Position numbers and translations under genes: made by a program
Assembly (NCBI RefSeq): GCF_030247655.1
Contig: NZ_JAOTRZ010000012.1
Span: 1-35,673 of the forward strand
Reading direction: 5' to 3'
Origin: Trichlorobacter sp.
GTDB taxonomy: Bacteria; Desulfobacterota; Desulfuromonadia; Geobacterales; Pseudopelobacteraceae
DNA: 35,673 nucleotides
In this document: one piece after another, positions 1 to 9,242 of the stretch
Layout: each line of letters opens with the position of its first letter
Position numbering within the stretch: position 1 is the stretch's first letter
Notes under the pieces: generated by a model
Told to the model about the DNA's origin: nothing
Seen by the model: only the letters and a program-made list of their open reading frames with translations
Database searches by the model: none

Positions 1-743
1 CTGTCGGCGGTGTCAGCATGTATACCTATCCGTCCTGGAGTTCGGGCAGCACTAGTTACAGTGTTACCGGCAGTGTCACTTCCGATGCCAACGGCAACTA
101 CAGCATGGTACTGCTGCCGTACAGCAGTTATAGCCTAAGCATCACTCCTCCTTCTGGCGGCCAGTTTGTGCCTGGTGTGGTCAGCCCCTACAGTCTGCTG
201 ACCAGCAAGGTTCAGAACATCATCCTCAGCAAGAGCAATCCTGAACATCGTTTGTCCGTGAGCTTGTCCGGTTCGGGTGCTGGTACTGTCAGCAGTAGTG
301 ACAATAATATTTCGTGTGTTTCCGGAACCTGCTCATGGGTCTATGATGAAAATAGTGTGGTAACGCTCACTGCTACAGCTGATTCCTGGTCTTCTTTCAC
401 AGGCTGGAGTGGCGGTGGATGCTCTGGTGTTGGAAGTTGTGGTATCATCATGGATGTGGCCAAAGAAGTGACTGCTGCTTTTACACCGTTACACTATGTA
501 AAAGTTACGGATCTTTTCTATGGAGGGATCGGAAAGGCCTATTTGGCCGTTGCTGAAGGACAGGTCCTGAAGGTCTTGGCAAGGGAATTTGTCGAAAATC
601 TTGATTTTGGCAGGGACGTCACTATTGTGTTGCAAGGTGGCTATGACATTAATTTCATAAATCCTGAGGGCTATTCTTCAATCGCAGGAACCGTTACCGT
701 TTCCAAAGGAAGTTTGGTTGTTGATGGAATCGTCATTAAATAG
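1..743 (+). CDS. secreted repeat protein, 3' end only (shared C-terminal module)
   Basis: The reading frame is open to the left edge (first full codon at base 3), so this is the C-terminal part of a longer protein; the internal ATG at 18 is unlikely to be the start. Visible parts in order are a carboxypeptidase-regulatory-like segment (DANGNYSMVLLPYSSYSL), an InlB-type divergent repeat with paired cysteines (CVSGTCS, then FTGWSGGGCSGVGSCG), and a final 83-residue module at 492-740 with LQGGYD and the end GSLVVDGIVIK. The same last two modules close four other proteins in this window. Function is not recognised. The composition (Ser, Thr, Gly, few charges) suggests an extracellular or surface protein. 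It lies in the same direction as the collagen-like gene and gspE. Confidence 0.8.
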   Translation, partial: VGGVSMYTYPSWSSGSTSYSVTGSVTSDANGNYSMVLLPYSSYSLSITPPSGGQFVPGVVSPYSLLTSKVQNIILSKSNPEHRLSVSLSGSGAGTVSSSDNNISCVSGTCSWVYDENSVVTLTATADSWSSFTGWSGGGCSGVGSCGIIMDVAKEVTAAFTPLHYVKVTDLFYGGIGKAYLAVAEGQVLKVLAREFVENLDFGRDVTIVLQGGYDINFINPEGYSSIAGTVTVSKGSLVVDGIVIK

Positions 744-841
744 TTGTTTGTGGCCACGCATAAACCAATGGAAATGTGTGGTGGATCGGTTGTTGCTAAT
801 TAAGTGATGAGGTGTACTACATATCAACGAGGTGTAATGTG

Positions 842-1894
842 ATGATCAAATGGTTTGAAATGGTTGTGGTCTGTTTTCTTGTCTTTGTGCTAAGCGCTGT
901 CAGCTATGCGGTTGATGGGCCGTTTGTCATCAAGAATGACAGACTGGAATTTCCTGATGGCTCGAGCGTTGCAACTGCCCCCCGGGACGGTAAAAGTATT
1001 CTGAACGGTAGCGGTGCTCCCGGAACCTTAACCGCACAACCGGGTGATTTCTATCTTGATACCCAGAACAGCAGGCTGTATGGGCCGTACTCAGGCTCTT
1101 GGGGAAGTGGGGTTTCTCTGGTAGGTCCGCAGGGTGCTACTGGCCCCCAAGGTGCTACAGGTCCGCAAGGGCCGGCAGGTATCTGTACGGTGGAGTCAGT
1201 ATCGACGATAATGAACTATATGACATACTCTGCTTCAAGCGTTATACCGACTGAGGTCACAACTGACTTGAATCGGATTTTGTCATATTATCCCTATAAT
1301 GAAGACGGTTCTGGGAATATAAAAGGCTTTGGCAACAATATCGGGGTGCAGTTCGAATCAAGCGGCCTTGCTGTTTTCTATATCCTTAAATACCTTTCTA
1401 CAGGGTATATTGATGGTACCTTTAAACCTATTAAAGTCGGTGGTGGTAGATGGTCAATGACCACTGTAAATGGAGTTTCTGCCTTATTTGTAGACACCTC
1501 AGCAGTGCGTTATGCGCTGCCAGACATATACTTTACTGCCCTCAATGGTAACTTAACTCGCGGTGAAGCTGTTTCAGGTCCTACCACCAGCCTTACGCAA
1601 TCTGCATTGTTCACTAATACAATGGTTTCAGGCAAAACCATTAAAGTCCGTCTTCCACTCGGGCTCTATACCTTGAGTCTTGCAGCAGATGGATCAGTAA
1701 TAATAACAAACCCCGGTGGTAGTCCCAAAACTTTTACCTGGTTTATAACAGCTGATGGTAAGTTGACGGTAGCTAACGCTATTAGCTTTAAGATTGTAGG
1801 AGGTACAGCAAGCTCATGGACGGTAAGCTGGACAGATGCAAGTTATACCGCTCCTACAACAGAGCTCGGTCCAACAACACTTACGATTTATTGA
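842..1894 (+). CDS. exported collagen-like triplet protein, function unknown
   Basis: The ATG at 842 is chosen over a GTG at 812 because GAGGTG lies 7 bases upstream and the protein then begins with a normal signal peptide (MIKWFEMVVVCFLVFVLSAVSYA). Next comes a segment common in bacterial collagen-like proteins (DGKSILNGSGAPG, then GDFYLDTQNSRLYGPYSGSWG). A short run of Gly-X-Y triplets follows (GPQGATGPQGATGPQGPAG), far shorter than a structural collagen stalk. The remaining 220 or so residues match nothing I recognise and have alternating hydrophobic and polar residues, suggesting beta structure. The gene looks more A/T-rich than gspE. It ends 16 bases before the gspE start, so the two are probably co-transcribed. 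It lacks the C-terminal module of its neighbours. Confidence 0.75.
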   Translation: MIKWFEMVVVCFLVFVLSAVSYAVDGPFVIKNDRLEFPDGSSVATAPRDGKSILNGSGAPGTLTAQPGDFYLDTQNSRLYGPYSGSWGSGVSLVGPQGATGPQGATGPQGPAGICTVESVSTIMNYMTYSASSVIPTEVTTDLNRILSYYPYNEDGSGNIKGFGNNIGVQFESSGLAVFYILKYLSTGYIDGTFKPIKVGGGRWSMTTVNGVSALFVDTSAVRYALPDIYFTALNGNLTRGEAVSGPTTSLTQSALFTNTMVSGKTIKVRLPLGLYTLSLAADGSVIITNPGGSPKTFTWFITADGKLTVANAISFKIVGGTASSWTVSWTDASYTAPTTELGPTTLTIY

Positions 1895-1910
1895 CACGGT
1901 CAGGCAGCCA

Positions 1911-3635
1911 ATGAACAGTACACAGCATAAAAAACTAAGTGAGATCATGTCTGATCTCGATGCCCTGACCCCTGAAGAGATCGATCTGGTACTGGCACAT
2001 CAGGCTGCGCAGGGCGGGCGTTTTGGAGAGGCTGCCCGGGAGCTTGGCCTGGTTGATGAAGCGATGGTTGCCAAGGCGCTTGCAGCGCAGTTTGGTCTGT
2101 CGTTTGTCGATCTTGGCAGTTTCAAGGTGGATCATGCCTTGTTTGACACCCTTTCGCCGGATCTGATGTACCGGTATCACTTTGTACCTCTTTCCATCGA
2201 TGAAGGTGTACTGAACATCGCCATTGCTGATCCTACCGATGTCCTGATGCTTGATGAGCTTCAGCTGGTGCTGGATCGTCCAATTACCTTTTCTGTTGCT
2301 GCCGCACCTGCCATTAACAAGCTGCTGAAAGGTGGCGAGGGAACCCGGCGGGTGTTGCGGGATGTGTCGGAAGATTTTCTGCTGCAACTGGTGAAAGAAA
2401 CCGATAACGGCGAAGAGGTGCTTTCGCTGGAGAGTCTGTCGTCAGACACCGCCTCCAGCCCGATCGTCAAGCTGATTAACACCACCCTGCTGGATGCCTT
2501 GGGGCGCCGAGCCAGTGATATTCATATTGAAACCGGCCACGATGGCGTGACCATTAAATACCGGATTGACGGGGTGCTCTATCAGGCCAATGATCCGATT
2601 GATCTGCATTTTCAGGGGCCGATCATCTCCCGTCTGAAGGTTATGAGTGAGTTGGATATCTCTGAACGGCGTATTCCTCAGGATGGGCGCTTCAAGATCC
2701 GTTTGGGGGACAAGTCAATTGACTTCCGGGTCTCAATCATGCCCAGCGCCCATGGCGAAGATGCGGTCATCAGAATTCTGGATAAAGAGAGTATTGCCGC
2801 TGAAATGAAAGGTCTCAGCCTGGAACATCTGGGGATTCATCCCCGTGAACTGGTCCGTATCAGGCGCAAGATTCGTGAACCATACGGCATGGTGCTGGTA
2901 ACCGGACCAACCGGTTCCGGTAAAACCACCACTCTCTATGCTGCCTTAACCGAGATCCATACCGGCCTGGACAAGATCATCACCATTGAAGATCCAGTTG
3001 AGTACCTGCTGCATGGGATTCTGCAGATTCCGGTCAATGAGAAAAAGGGGCTGACTTTTGCCCGAGGCCTGCGTTCCATCCTGCGCCATGACCCGGACAA
3101 GATCATGGTGGGGGAGATCCACGATCCAGAAACTGCCCAGATTGCGGTGCAGTCTGCCCTGACCGGCCACCTGGTCTTTACCACGGTCCATGCCAACAAC
3201 GTACTGGATGTAATCGGTCGTTTTACCCACATGGGGTTGGATCCTTACAACTTTGTCTCTTCACTGAACTGTGTCATTGCGCAACGACTGGTGCGCAAGG
3301 TCTGTAAAGAATGCCGTCGTCCGGTGGAGCTGAGTGAACAGGTTCTGCGCGAGGCTGCCATTGATCCTGCCGTGCGGGCAACCGCTACCTTCTATGAAGC
3401 GGTTGGGTGTGAAGCCTGCAACAACACCGGCTACCGGGGGCGTTCCGCCATTATTGAGATGCTGGAGATGAACGATGAACTGCGGGATATGATTGTTTCC
3501 AAGACCCCGGCGGTACGCATGAAACAGGTTGCCCGTGAGCAGGGTACAGTCTTTCTGCGTGAGGCAGCGGTAGAAAAACTGTGCGCCGGTGATACCACCC
3601 TGCAGGAAATCAACCGCGTGACATTTGTGGAATAG
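1911..3635 (+). CDS. gspE: type II secretion/type IV pilus assembly ATPase (GspE/PilB family)
   Basis: This cytoplasmic hexameric ATPase would power pseudopilus assembly. The start at 1911 (MNSTQHKK) is preferred, because the frame upstream of it runs into the preceding gene. The 574-residue protein has an N-terminal GspE/MshE-type domain (roughly residues 15-150) and then the ATPase core. Walker A is GPTGSGKTT with Lys338, the Walker B region is KIMVGEIHD with Glu402, and a His-box (FTTVHANN) follows. A zinc-binding tetracysteine is formed by Cys465/Cys468 and Cys500/Cys503, as in GspE and PilB. All catalytic elements are intact. It is about 13 kb away from, and on the opposite strand to, the rest of the secretion operon (16861-23720). 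No GspF platform gene accompanies it here. Confidence 0.95.
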   Translation: MNSTQHKKLSEIMSDLDALTPEEIDLVLAHQAAQGGRFGEAARELGLVDEAMVAKALAAQFGLSFVDLGSFKVDHALFDTLSPDLMYRYHFVPLSIDEGVLNIAIADPTDVLMLDELQLVLDRPITFSVAAAPAINKLLKGGEGTRRVLRDVSEDFLLQLVKETDNGEEVLSLESLSSDTASSPIVKLINTTLLDALGRRASDIHIETGHDGVTIKYRIDGVLYQANDPIDLHFQGPIISRLKVMSELDISERRIPQDGRFKIRLGDKSIDFRVSIMPSAHGEDAVIRILDKESIAAEMKGLSLEHLGIHPRELVRIRRKIREPYGMVLVTGPTGSGKTTTLYAALTEIHTGLDKIITIEDPVEYLLHGILQIPVNEKKGLTFARGLRSILRHDPDKIMVGEIHDPETAQIAVQSALTGHLVFTTVHANNVLDVIGRFTHMGLDPYNFVSSLNCVIAQRLVRKVCKECRRPVELSEQVLREAAIDPAVRATATFYEAVGCEACNNTGYRGRSAIIEMLEMNDELRDMIVSKTPAVRMKQVAREQGTVFLREAAVEKLCAGDTTLQEINRVTFVE

Positions 3636-3646
3636 GTGATACACTT

Positions 3647-3676
3647 TTAACACTTCTAAACCTTCCCTACTATATA
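3647..3676 (+). promoter_or_regulatory. candidate sigma70 promoter for the RHS gene
   Basis: TTAACA at 3647-3652 and TATATA at 3671-3676 are 18 bases apart, lying between the gspE stop and the RHS start. The -35 box matches the consensus at 5 of 6 positions and the -10 box at 4 of 6. Confidence 0.4.
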
Positions 3677-3710
3677 ACGATCTGGCTGTAGCGGCGTCAG
3701 ACAGGGGGGC

Positions 3711-6700
3711 ATGCTCATGGAGCTTCAATCCAGCCCGTATTCGTTGTTTTCTGTGGTAAGAACCTGCTTCTCCAACCTCCATTTCTTGCTTCTGCCCCGG
3801 ATTCTTCTCCTTACCCAGCTGCTTGCCGGTGCCCTGCCTGCAGTCGTAATTGCCGATGATACCTGCGGCTGGACCAGCACAATCACCAAATGGAAGGTTA
3901 AGATGCATCTGACTCAGGTGCTGAGCAAGTCAGGAGTGCTTCAATCAGGGCCTGACTGCACTGCAAACTATGTCTTGGCACTGGACCATGTCTCCGATGT
4001 GAGTGGCGAGTTCATCAGCAGCGGAACTTCTGGCCAGTATCAGGGAAACCTGATGAGCCAGGAGGTGGTGAACAACATGATGGATATCCCGTTCACCGGC
4101 AGGCCTGAGTGCAGCTATGGTAATGTCTATTTTACCGAGATAGGTACTGGCGAAGGCGCTGAAAGTGCTGTTCCGCTGATCATTGATCCGGCCATGGGGA
4201 AGTATACCATCTCCTTTCCCCATGCCGGCGTTGCCACTCCATTCAACTATATCACCATGTGGGGAGGCTATTCAGGTACTCTTGTTAAGGAGATCAATGG
4301 TGAATTTATCATTGATTACCCTAGTATGGTTCTGGCCGAAAGCCCCTCTGACCCGGTCACCACCCTTGAATTTCCGCTGCCTGGCAGCTCCCTCCAGATT
4401 ATAACCGGTGAGACCACCTTTCCTCATTTTAAGTATCCAGAGATCCCCATTACCTGGTCATGGGAACTGACCCCAGATACCGGCGGTGGGGTGGAAAAGG
4501 AACTGGGCAACCCCGATGGCATCGGGAAGGGGAACGGTGGCGACATGGCCCCCGGCGCAGGGTATGGTTCGCCCACCTGGACCGTCAACATGGCCAACCT
4601 GAACATCTTTGTCGCCGACATCCCGCTCTGGTACAAAAGCCCGGTCGGACCGGCGGTGGAGGTTTCCTTCAGTTACAACTCAAAAGTCGTGTTTAACCGC
4701 TTTGAACCAGCCGGCCGTAAATGGCAGTTGAACTACGAAAGTTACCTCTCTGCAGATACCATAACCGGCGATGTGACCATCTACATGCCGGATGGTCGCC
4801 GGGATGTGTATACCTATGACAAGAATACTGCAAAGTTTACTCCCCCTTACCGTGTCTTTAACGGGCTGACGGTAATCCGCCAGGGGGGGGTCATGGAGGG
4901 GAGTGACTATGCGCTCTCCTTCCCCGACGGCACGGTCTATATCTATAAGGTGCCGCCCGGAAAGCTGCTCTGGGCCTTTCTGACCGAAATCCGCGATCCC
5001 CACTATCCAACTGACCCCAGTAATAAGCTGACGCTTTCCTGGACCCCGCTTCCCAACTCGCCGTGGGGTGCTAAGCTCAACCGGATTACCGATGCCCTGG
5101 GCCGCTCAACCACCTTCTCTCATAATGGCGATAACCGGATCTATTCGATTGTCGACCCGTTCGGCAGGACCGTCACCCTGGGGTATGATACGAACGGTAA
5201 CCTGACCGGCATCAGGGACATGGGAGGGTTTTCAAGTACCTTTACCTATGACGGGTGTGGTGTCATGCAGACCATGACCACAGGCAATAACAAAGTAACC
5301 TTTGTATCCGGGGACAACAGCCTGACGGTCAGTGATTATATGGGCAGCGAAACCTTTAACAATAACCCTCTGACCGGGGAAACAAGCTATCAGGGGGCCA
5401 ATGCATCCGAAGGCTCCACCTACGGCTACACCCGTGCAACCAGACCGGACGGCTCCATTGACATCACCGGCTTCCAGACACCTGAAGGGGTCGGATTTGA
5501 CTACAGCTATGACGCCAAGGGGAGCCTGCTTACCCAGACCCTCCAGGGTGCCAGCGGCAATGAGACCTCCACCTTTACCTACAACACAAAGGGGAAGGTA
5601 ACCTCGGTTGTTCCTCCCACCGGCGCCCGCACTGATATCACCTACGCCGCCAACGGGGTAGATCCGCTGACCGTTACCCAGGCCGGGCTCGGCACTATTA
5701 CCGCCACTTACAACAGTACCCACGATATCCTGTCACTTACCGACCGGATGGGACTTAACAAAACCTTTACCTTTAATCTTTCCGGCCAGCCCACCAGTTC
5801 ACTTGGTACCGGAATTCTGACCAGCTTCAGCTATGACAGCAACAGGCAACTGTCCGGTATCACCCGGGCCGGGACACCTGTTGGCAGCTATGGGCATGAC
5901 AGCATCGGACGGCTCACCTCATATACGGATCAGAACGGATTCACCCTGCTGCGCAGCTACAATAATCTCGACGATCTGCTGAGTATCACCTATCCCGACA
6001 GCTCGGCTGCCACCTTTACCCGCTCGCTGTCAGTTCCCCATCTGCTAGACAGCATGACTGACCAGGCGGGGCGTACCACCTCCTATTTCTACAACCCCCA
6101 CAACAAGCTGCGGGAGATTCTTGATCCGGCTGGCGGGCGCACCCGCTTTACCTATGATGCGGCCGGCCATGCCAGCCAGTTGACCGACCCCAACGATAAC
6201 GTCACCTACTTCAGCTACAACAAGGATAACCGGCTGACCCGCAAACAGTTTGCAGACGGCAGCAATCTGCAGTTCGCCTATCCCCATGGCCGGATGACCT
6301 GGTCAAAAAATGCCCGTGGAACGGAATCCACCTACGGGTATGACCGTAACGGCAACCTGCTGACCGTGACTTACGCCGACGGTACGCCGGGGGTCACCAC
6401 GGTCTACGATGCCTATAACCGTCCTGTCACGGTTACCGATGCCCTGGGCAGCCGCACTATCGCCTACGATGCCTCCTCCAGGGTGACCTCCATCGACGGT
6501 CCCTGGGCCAATGATACCCTGACCTTCAGCTATGACGATCTGGGGAGGAAGACCTCGGTAGCACTTCAGGGGGGGCTGAGCGCAAGCTACAGCTACGATT
6601 CCCTTGACCGGCTGACCTCGGTCAGCGGTAACGGCACGACCTACAGTTACAGCTATCAGGGAGGAGAAACGCTTTTGCAGCGGCTGGCCCGTTCTGATAG

Positions 6701-8132
6701 CAGCAAGACCGACTACAGCTACGACCCGCTCATGAAACGGCTGCAGCAGCAGATTAACTATCTTCCGAGCGGCACGGTCCTGAACGGCTATAGCTACAGC
6801 TTTGATGCACTGGGGCAGCCAACGGGCGAGACCGTCACCAACGGACCAGCCCTGCAGTTTCCGGCTGCCGGAACGGTGGATGCCAGCTACAACAACCTGA
6901 ATCAGGTGACGACCTGGGGAGGGTCAGCAACGGCGATCAGTTACGATGCCGACGGAAACATGACCAAGGGGCTCACCCCCGATGGACTGGCGTTTACGGC
7001 TGCCTACGATGCTGAAAACAGGATGACCTCGATCCAGTACACCGATGGTGGCGGGGTGGTCAGACGGCAGGAGTATCTGTACGGTTCAGACGGCTATCTG
7101 GGAATCCAGAAGAGTTATGCCAACAGTGTGCTTACCGCTGAGCGTCGTTTTATCTGGGATGCCGGAAAGCTGCTGCAGGAGCGTGACGGCAGCAACGCCG
7201 TGGTGCGGGACTATCTCTGGGGGATCAACCAGCCGGGCGGTGTAGGTGCGCTGCTCTCACTCAAGCAGGGCGGGGCGGTTTACCAAGTGTTTTCCAACCC
7301 GCGGGGGGATGTCACCGCCATCCTAAACAGTTCTGGATCAGTTGCGGCCTCATACGCCTACGATCCGTTTGGTGGAACCCTTGCAGAAAGCGGCAGCCTG
7401 AACCAGCCGATCCGGTATTCGACCAAGCTGTATGATGAAGAAACCGGACTCTACTATTACGGTCACCGTTTCTACTCTCCGCAGCTGGGACGCTGGCTCT
7501 CCCGTGATCCGTTGGCGGAGATGACCTCCATCAACCTGTACCGCTTTGCCGCAAACAACCCGTTGACCCGCTTTGATCCATTCGGTGCTGCCGATGGTTT
7601 CTGGGATCGGCCCGAGGTTCAAGCCCAACTCCAGGCCCAGCGTGAGGCGCTGCAGGCAAAACGTGCCTCGGAAGTCACCACCTTTGAGAAAGTTAAAACC
7701 AGTATCGGATCAGCATTCAAGTGGATCGGTGACAAGTTCAAGGAACAACCGGAAATGGCCAGGTCTATCGAGGAAAAAGTGGCTAATACCGCCCTTGAAG
7801 CCAATAAATACACCAAAGTCGGCAAGGAATGGAACGAACGGATCAATACTGCAATTCAGCTGGCTGAGGATTATGGCACCGTAAAGGCTGCCCTTAAAGA
7901 TGATGATCCTGCCTCCGGTCTGACCCTGATCAAGGTAGGCACCAAATACACCGTCGGTCGTATACCGGTTGTCGGTGAGGCCTATTCGGAGGTCATCACC
8001 AAAGCGGTGGAGACCGTTGAAAATGCGCCGGGTGGAGTTGAGGCGGCCCGCAGGATGCACGCCACCGGCGGTACGAATAACAGCAACGAAGCCAGCCAGT
8101 TGGGGCAGGTTGATTACGGAGGCGGTCGATGA
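3711..8132 (+). CDS. secreted RHS/YD-repeat protein with RHS-associated core and variable tip
   Basis: A 1473-residue RHS-family protein. ATG at 3711 or 3717 is possible; a G-rich ribosome site at 3703-3709 fits 3717 better. The N-terminus has a hydrophobic export segment (FLLLPRILLLTQLLAGALPAVVIA). A unique region runs to about residue 300, followed by many YD-type repeats (for example YDSLDRLTSV, YDRNGNLLTV, YDAENRMTSI) up to about residue 1200. The RHS-associated core is at about residues 1246-1289 (ETGLYYYGHRFYSPQLGRWLSRDPL, ending DPFG). The remaining 184 residues form a tip rich in helix-forming residues, with no toxin motif I recognise. RHS barrels in other systems encapsulate a C-terminal toxin; that role is only possible here. 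No clear immunity gene follows; the next gene is a secreted protein with one YD repeat. There is no T6SS or Tc-toxin partner nearby. Confidence 0.93.
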   Translation: MLMELQSSPYSLFSVVRTCFSNLHFLLLPRILLLTQLLAGALPAVVIADDTCGWTSTITKWKVKMHLTQVLSKSGVLQSGPDCTANYVLALDHVSDVSGEFISSGTSGQYQGNLMSQEVVNNMMDIPFTGRPECSYGNVYFTEIGTGEGAESAVPLIIDPAMGKYTISFPHAGVATPFNYITMWGGYSGTLVKEINGEFIIDYPSMVLAESPSDPVTTLEFPLPGSSLQIITGETTFPHFKYPEIPITWSWELTPDTGGGVEKELGNPDGIGKGNGGDMAPGAGYGSPTWTVNMANLNIFVADIPLWYKSPVGPAVEVSFSYNSKVVFNRFEPAGRKWQLNYESYLSADTITGDVTIYMPDGRRDVYTYDKNTAKFTPPYRVFNGLTVIRQGGVMEGSDYALSFPDGTVYIYKVPPGKLLWAFLTEIRDPHYPTDPSNKLTLSWTPLPNSPWGAKLNRITDALGRSTTFSHNGDNRIYSIVDPFGRTVTLGYDTNGNLTGIRDMGGFSSTFTYDGCGVMQTMTTGNNKVTFVSGDNSLTVSDYMGSETFNNNPLTGETSYQGANASEGSTYGYTRATRPDGSIDITGFQTPEGVGFDYSYDAKGSLLTQTLQGASGNETSTFTYNTKGKVTSVVPPTGARTDITYAANGVDPLTVTQAGLGTITATYNSTHDILSLTDRMGLNKTFTFNLSGQPTSSLGTGILTSFSYDSNRQLSGITRAGTPVGSYGHDSIGRLTSYTDQNGFTLLRSYNNLDDLLSITYPDSSAATFTRSLSVPHLLDSMTDQAGRTTSYFYNPHNKLREILDPAGGRTRFTYDAAGHASQLTDPNDNVTYFSYNKDNRLTRKQFADGSNLQFAYPHGRMTWSKNARGTESTYGYDRNGNLLTVTYADGTPGVTTVYDAYNRPVTVTDALGSRTIAYDASSRVTSIDGPWANDTLTFSYDDLGRKTSVALQGGLSASYSYDSLDRLTSVSGNGTTYSYSYQGGETLLQRLARSDSSKTDYSYDPLMKRLQQQINYLPSGTVLNGYSYSFDALGQPTGETVTNGPALQFPAAGTVDASYNNLNQVTTWGGSATAISYDADGNMTKGLTPDGLAFTAAYDAENRMTSIQYTDGGGVVRRQEYLYGSDGYLGIQKSYANSVLTAERRFIWDAGKLLQERDGSNAVVRDYLWGINQPGGVGALLSLKQGGAVYQVFSNPRGDVTAILNSSGSVAASYAYDPFGGTLAESGSLNQPIRYSTKLYDEETGLYYYGHRFYSPQLGRWLSRDPLAEMTSINLYRFAANNPLTRFDPFGAADGFWDRPEVQAQLQAQREALQAKRASEVTTFEKVKTSIGSAFKWIGDKFKEQPEMARSIEEKVANTALEANKYTKVGKEWNERINTAIQLAEDYGTVKAALKDDDPASGLTLIKVGTKYTVGRIPVVGEAYSEVITKAVETVENAPGGVEAARRMHATGGTNNSNEASQLGQVDYGGGR

Positions 8133-8152
8133 GACCGGGAAAGGAGCGCCTT

Positions 8153-9148
8153 ATGAAAAATCTACAACGGATGGCGTTCGTTCTGGTGTTGGCCGGGCTG
8201 ATTGGTAGTCCGGCTGCCGCTGACGCCGTCAACGCCTCTTACCGTTACGACAGCCTCAATCGGCTGATCGGGGTAACCTACGCCAACGGTATGTCCATCG
8301 GCTATAGCTACGATGCCACGGGCAATCTAACCCGGATTGCCAGAGGGACAGGCGGGGCTGATGTCATACCGCCAAACATTACGGCATTTGGACTGCCTGC
8401 CGAAAGCAGCAGTCTGGTGATTGCCATTACCCCCTTCACAGCCACGGATAACGTGGCCGTAACCGGCTACTGTGTGGTGCAGACCAGCAGTCCTGCTGAT
8501 TGTTCCTGGAGCGCTGCTGCGCCGAGCAGCTATACCTTTGCTCCGGCAACCGTCAACGGCAGTCACACCCTCTACGCCTTTGCCAGGGATGCTGCAGGTA
8601 ACAGCTCTGCAGCCTATGCAGCTGTTACCCAGCTGACCGTGCCTCAATCTCAACTCAGCGTGACAATTCAAGGACTTTACGGCGGTGGCGGGTCAGTCAA
8701 CAGTAATCCTGCCGGTATTGCCTGTGTCAGCGGTACCTGCAGTGCAGACTATGCTAGTGGCACCAGTGTCACTCTGGCTCCTACTGCAGATATCTCTTCC
8801 TTGTTCTCCGGCTGGTCCGGTGATTGTAGCGGCAGTGGTAACTGCACGGTAAGTATGACCGTTGACCGCAGTGCAACTGCCAGCTTTAGTCTGCTGCCAA
8901 AGGCCAGGGTCGCTGGCATACCCTACGGCAGCCTTACCACCGCCTATGCGGCAGTCACCGCCAGCGGCGTGCTTGAGGCGCAGGCTCTTGTCTTTGATGG
9001 TGATTTTATGCTGGGCCGTAACGTTTCCTTTATGTTTAAGGGCGGTTATGCCAGCGATTATCTGAGCCGAAACGGCTTTACTACGTTGAACGGTAAACTC
9101 ACGATTGGGGCGGGGGGAGTTACGATTGACCGGCTGATCATCAAGTAG
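8153..9148 (+). CDS. secreted protein: YD repeat, Ig-like, InlB-type repeat and shared C-terminal module
   Basis: The ATG at 8153 has AAGGAG 6 bases upstream and gives a classic signal peptide (MKNLQRMAFVLVLAGLIGSPAAADA). An in-frame ATG at 8129 overlaps the RHS stop codon (ATGA) and also has GGAGG 6 bases upstream, so it remains an alternative. Right after the signal peptide is one YD repeat (YRYDSLNRLIGVTYANG, then YSYDATGNLTRI). An Ig-like segment typical of exoproteins follows (DNVAVTGYCVV to YAFARDAAGNSS), then an InlB-type repeat with four cysteines, then the shared final module (about 8900-9145) with KGGYASDY and the end GVTIDRLIIK. Translational coupling to the RHS gene suggests that the two proteins act together. 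The biochemical role is unknown. Confidence 0.88.
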   Translation: MKNLQRMAFVLVLAGLIGSPAAADAVNASYRYDSLNRLIGVTYANGMSIGYSYDATGNLTRIARGTGGADVIPPNITAFGLPAESSSLVIAITPFTATDNVAVTGYCVVQTSSPADCSWSAAAPSSYTFAPATVNGSHTLYAFARDAAGNSSAAYAAVTQLTVPQSQLSVTIQGLYGGGGSVNSNPAGIACVSGTCSADYASGTSVTLAPTADISSLFSGWSGDCSGSGNCTVSMTVDRSATASFSLLPKARVAGIPYGSLTTAYAAVTASGVLEAQALVFDGDFMLGRNVSFMFKGGYASDYLSRNGFTTLNGKLTIGAGGVTIDRLIIK

Positions 9149-9176
9149 CAACTGACAACTCAACAAATGCTGATAC

Positions 9177-9215
9177 AACGCGCCCCCTTCCGGAAAAACC
9201 GAAAGGGGGCGCGTT
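9177..9215. terminator. hairpin between convergent genes
   Basis: A 17-bp stem with one mismatch (AACGCGCCCCCTTCCGG pairing with CCGAAAGGGGGCGCGTT) and an A5 loop. It lies between the plus-strand gene ending at 9148 and the minus-strand gene ending at 9243, where a bidirectional terminator would be expected. Neither side has a strong T-run, so intrinsic termination may be inefficient. Confidence 0.55.
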
Positions 9216-9242
9216 GCTGAGTATAAAAAGGGTCGTAGAGCT

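Noticed and set aside
1836-1910. N-terminal extension of GspE
   Set aside because: It overlaps the end of the upstream gene in another frame and does not resemble a GspE N-terminus; ATG 1911 fits.
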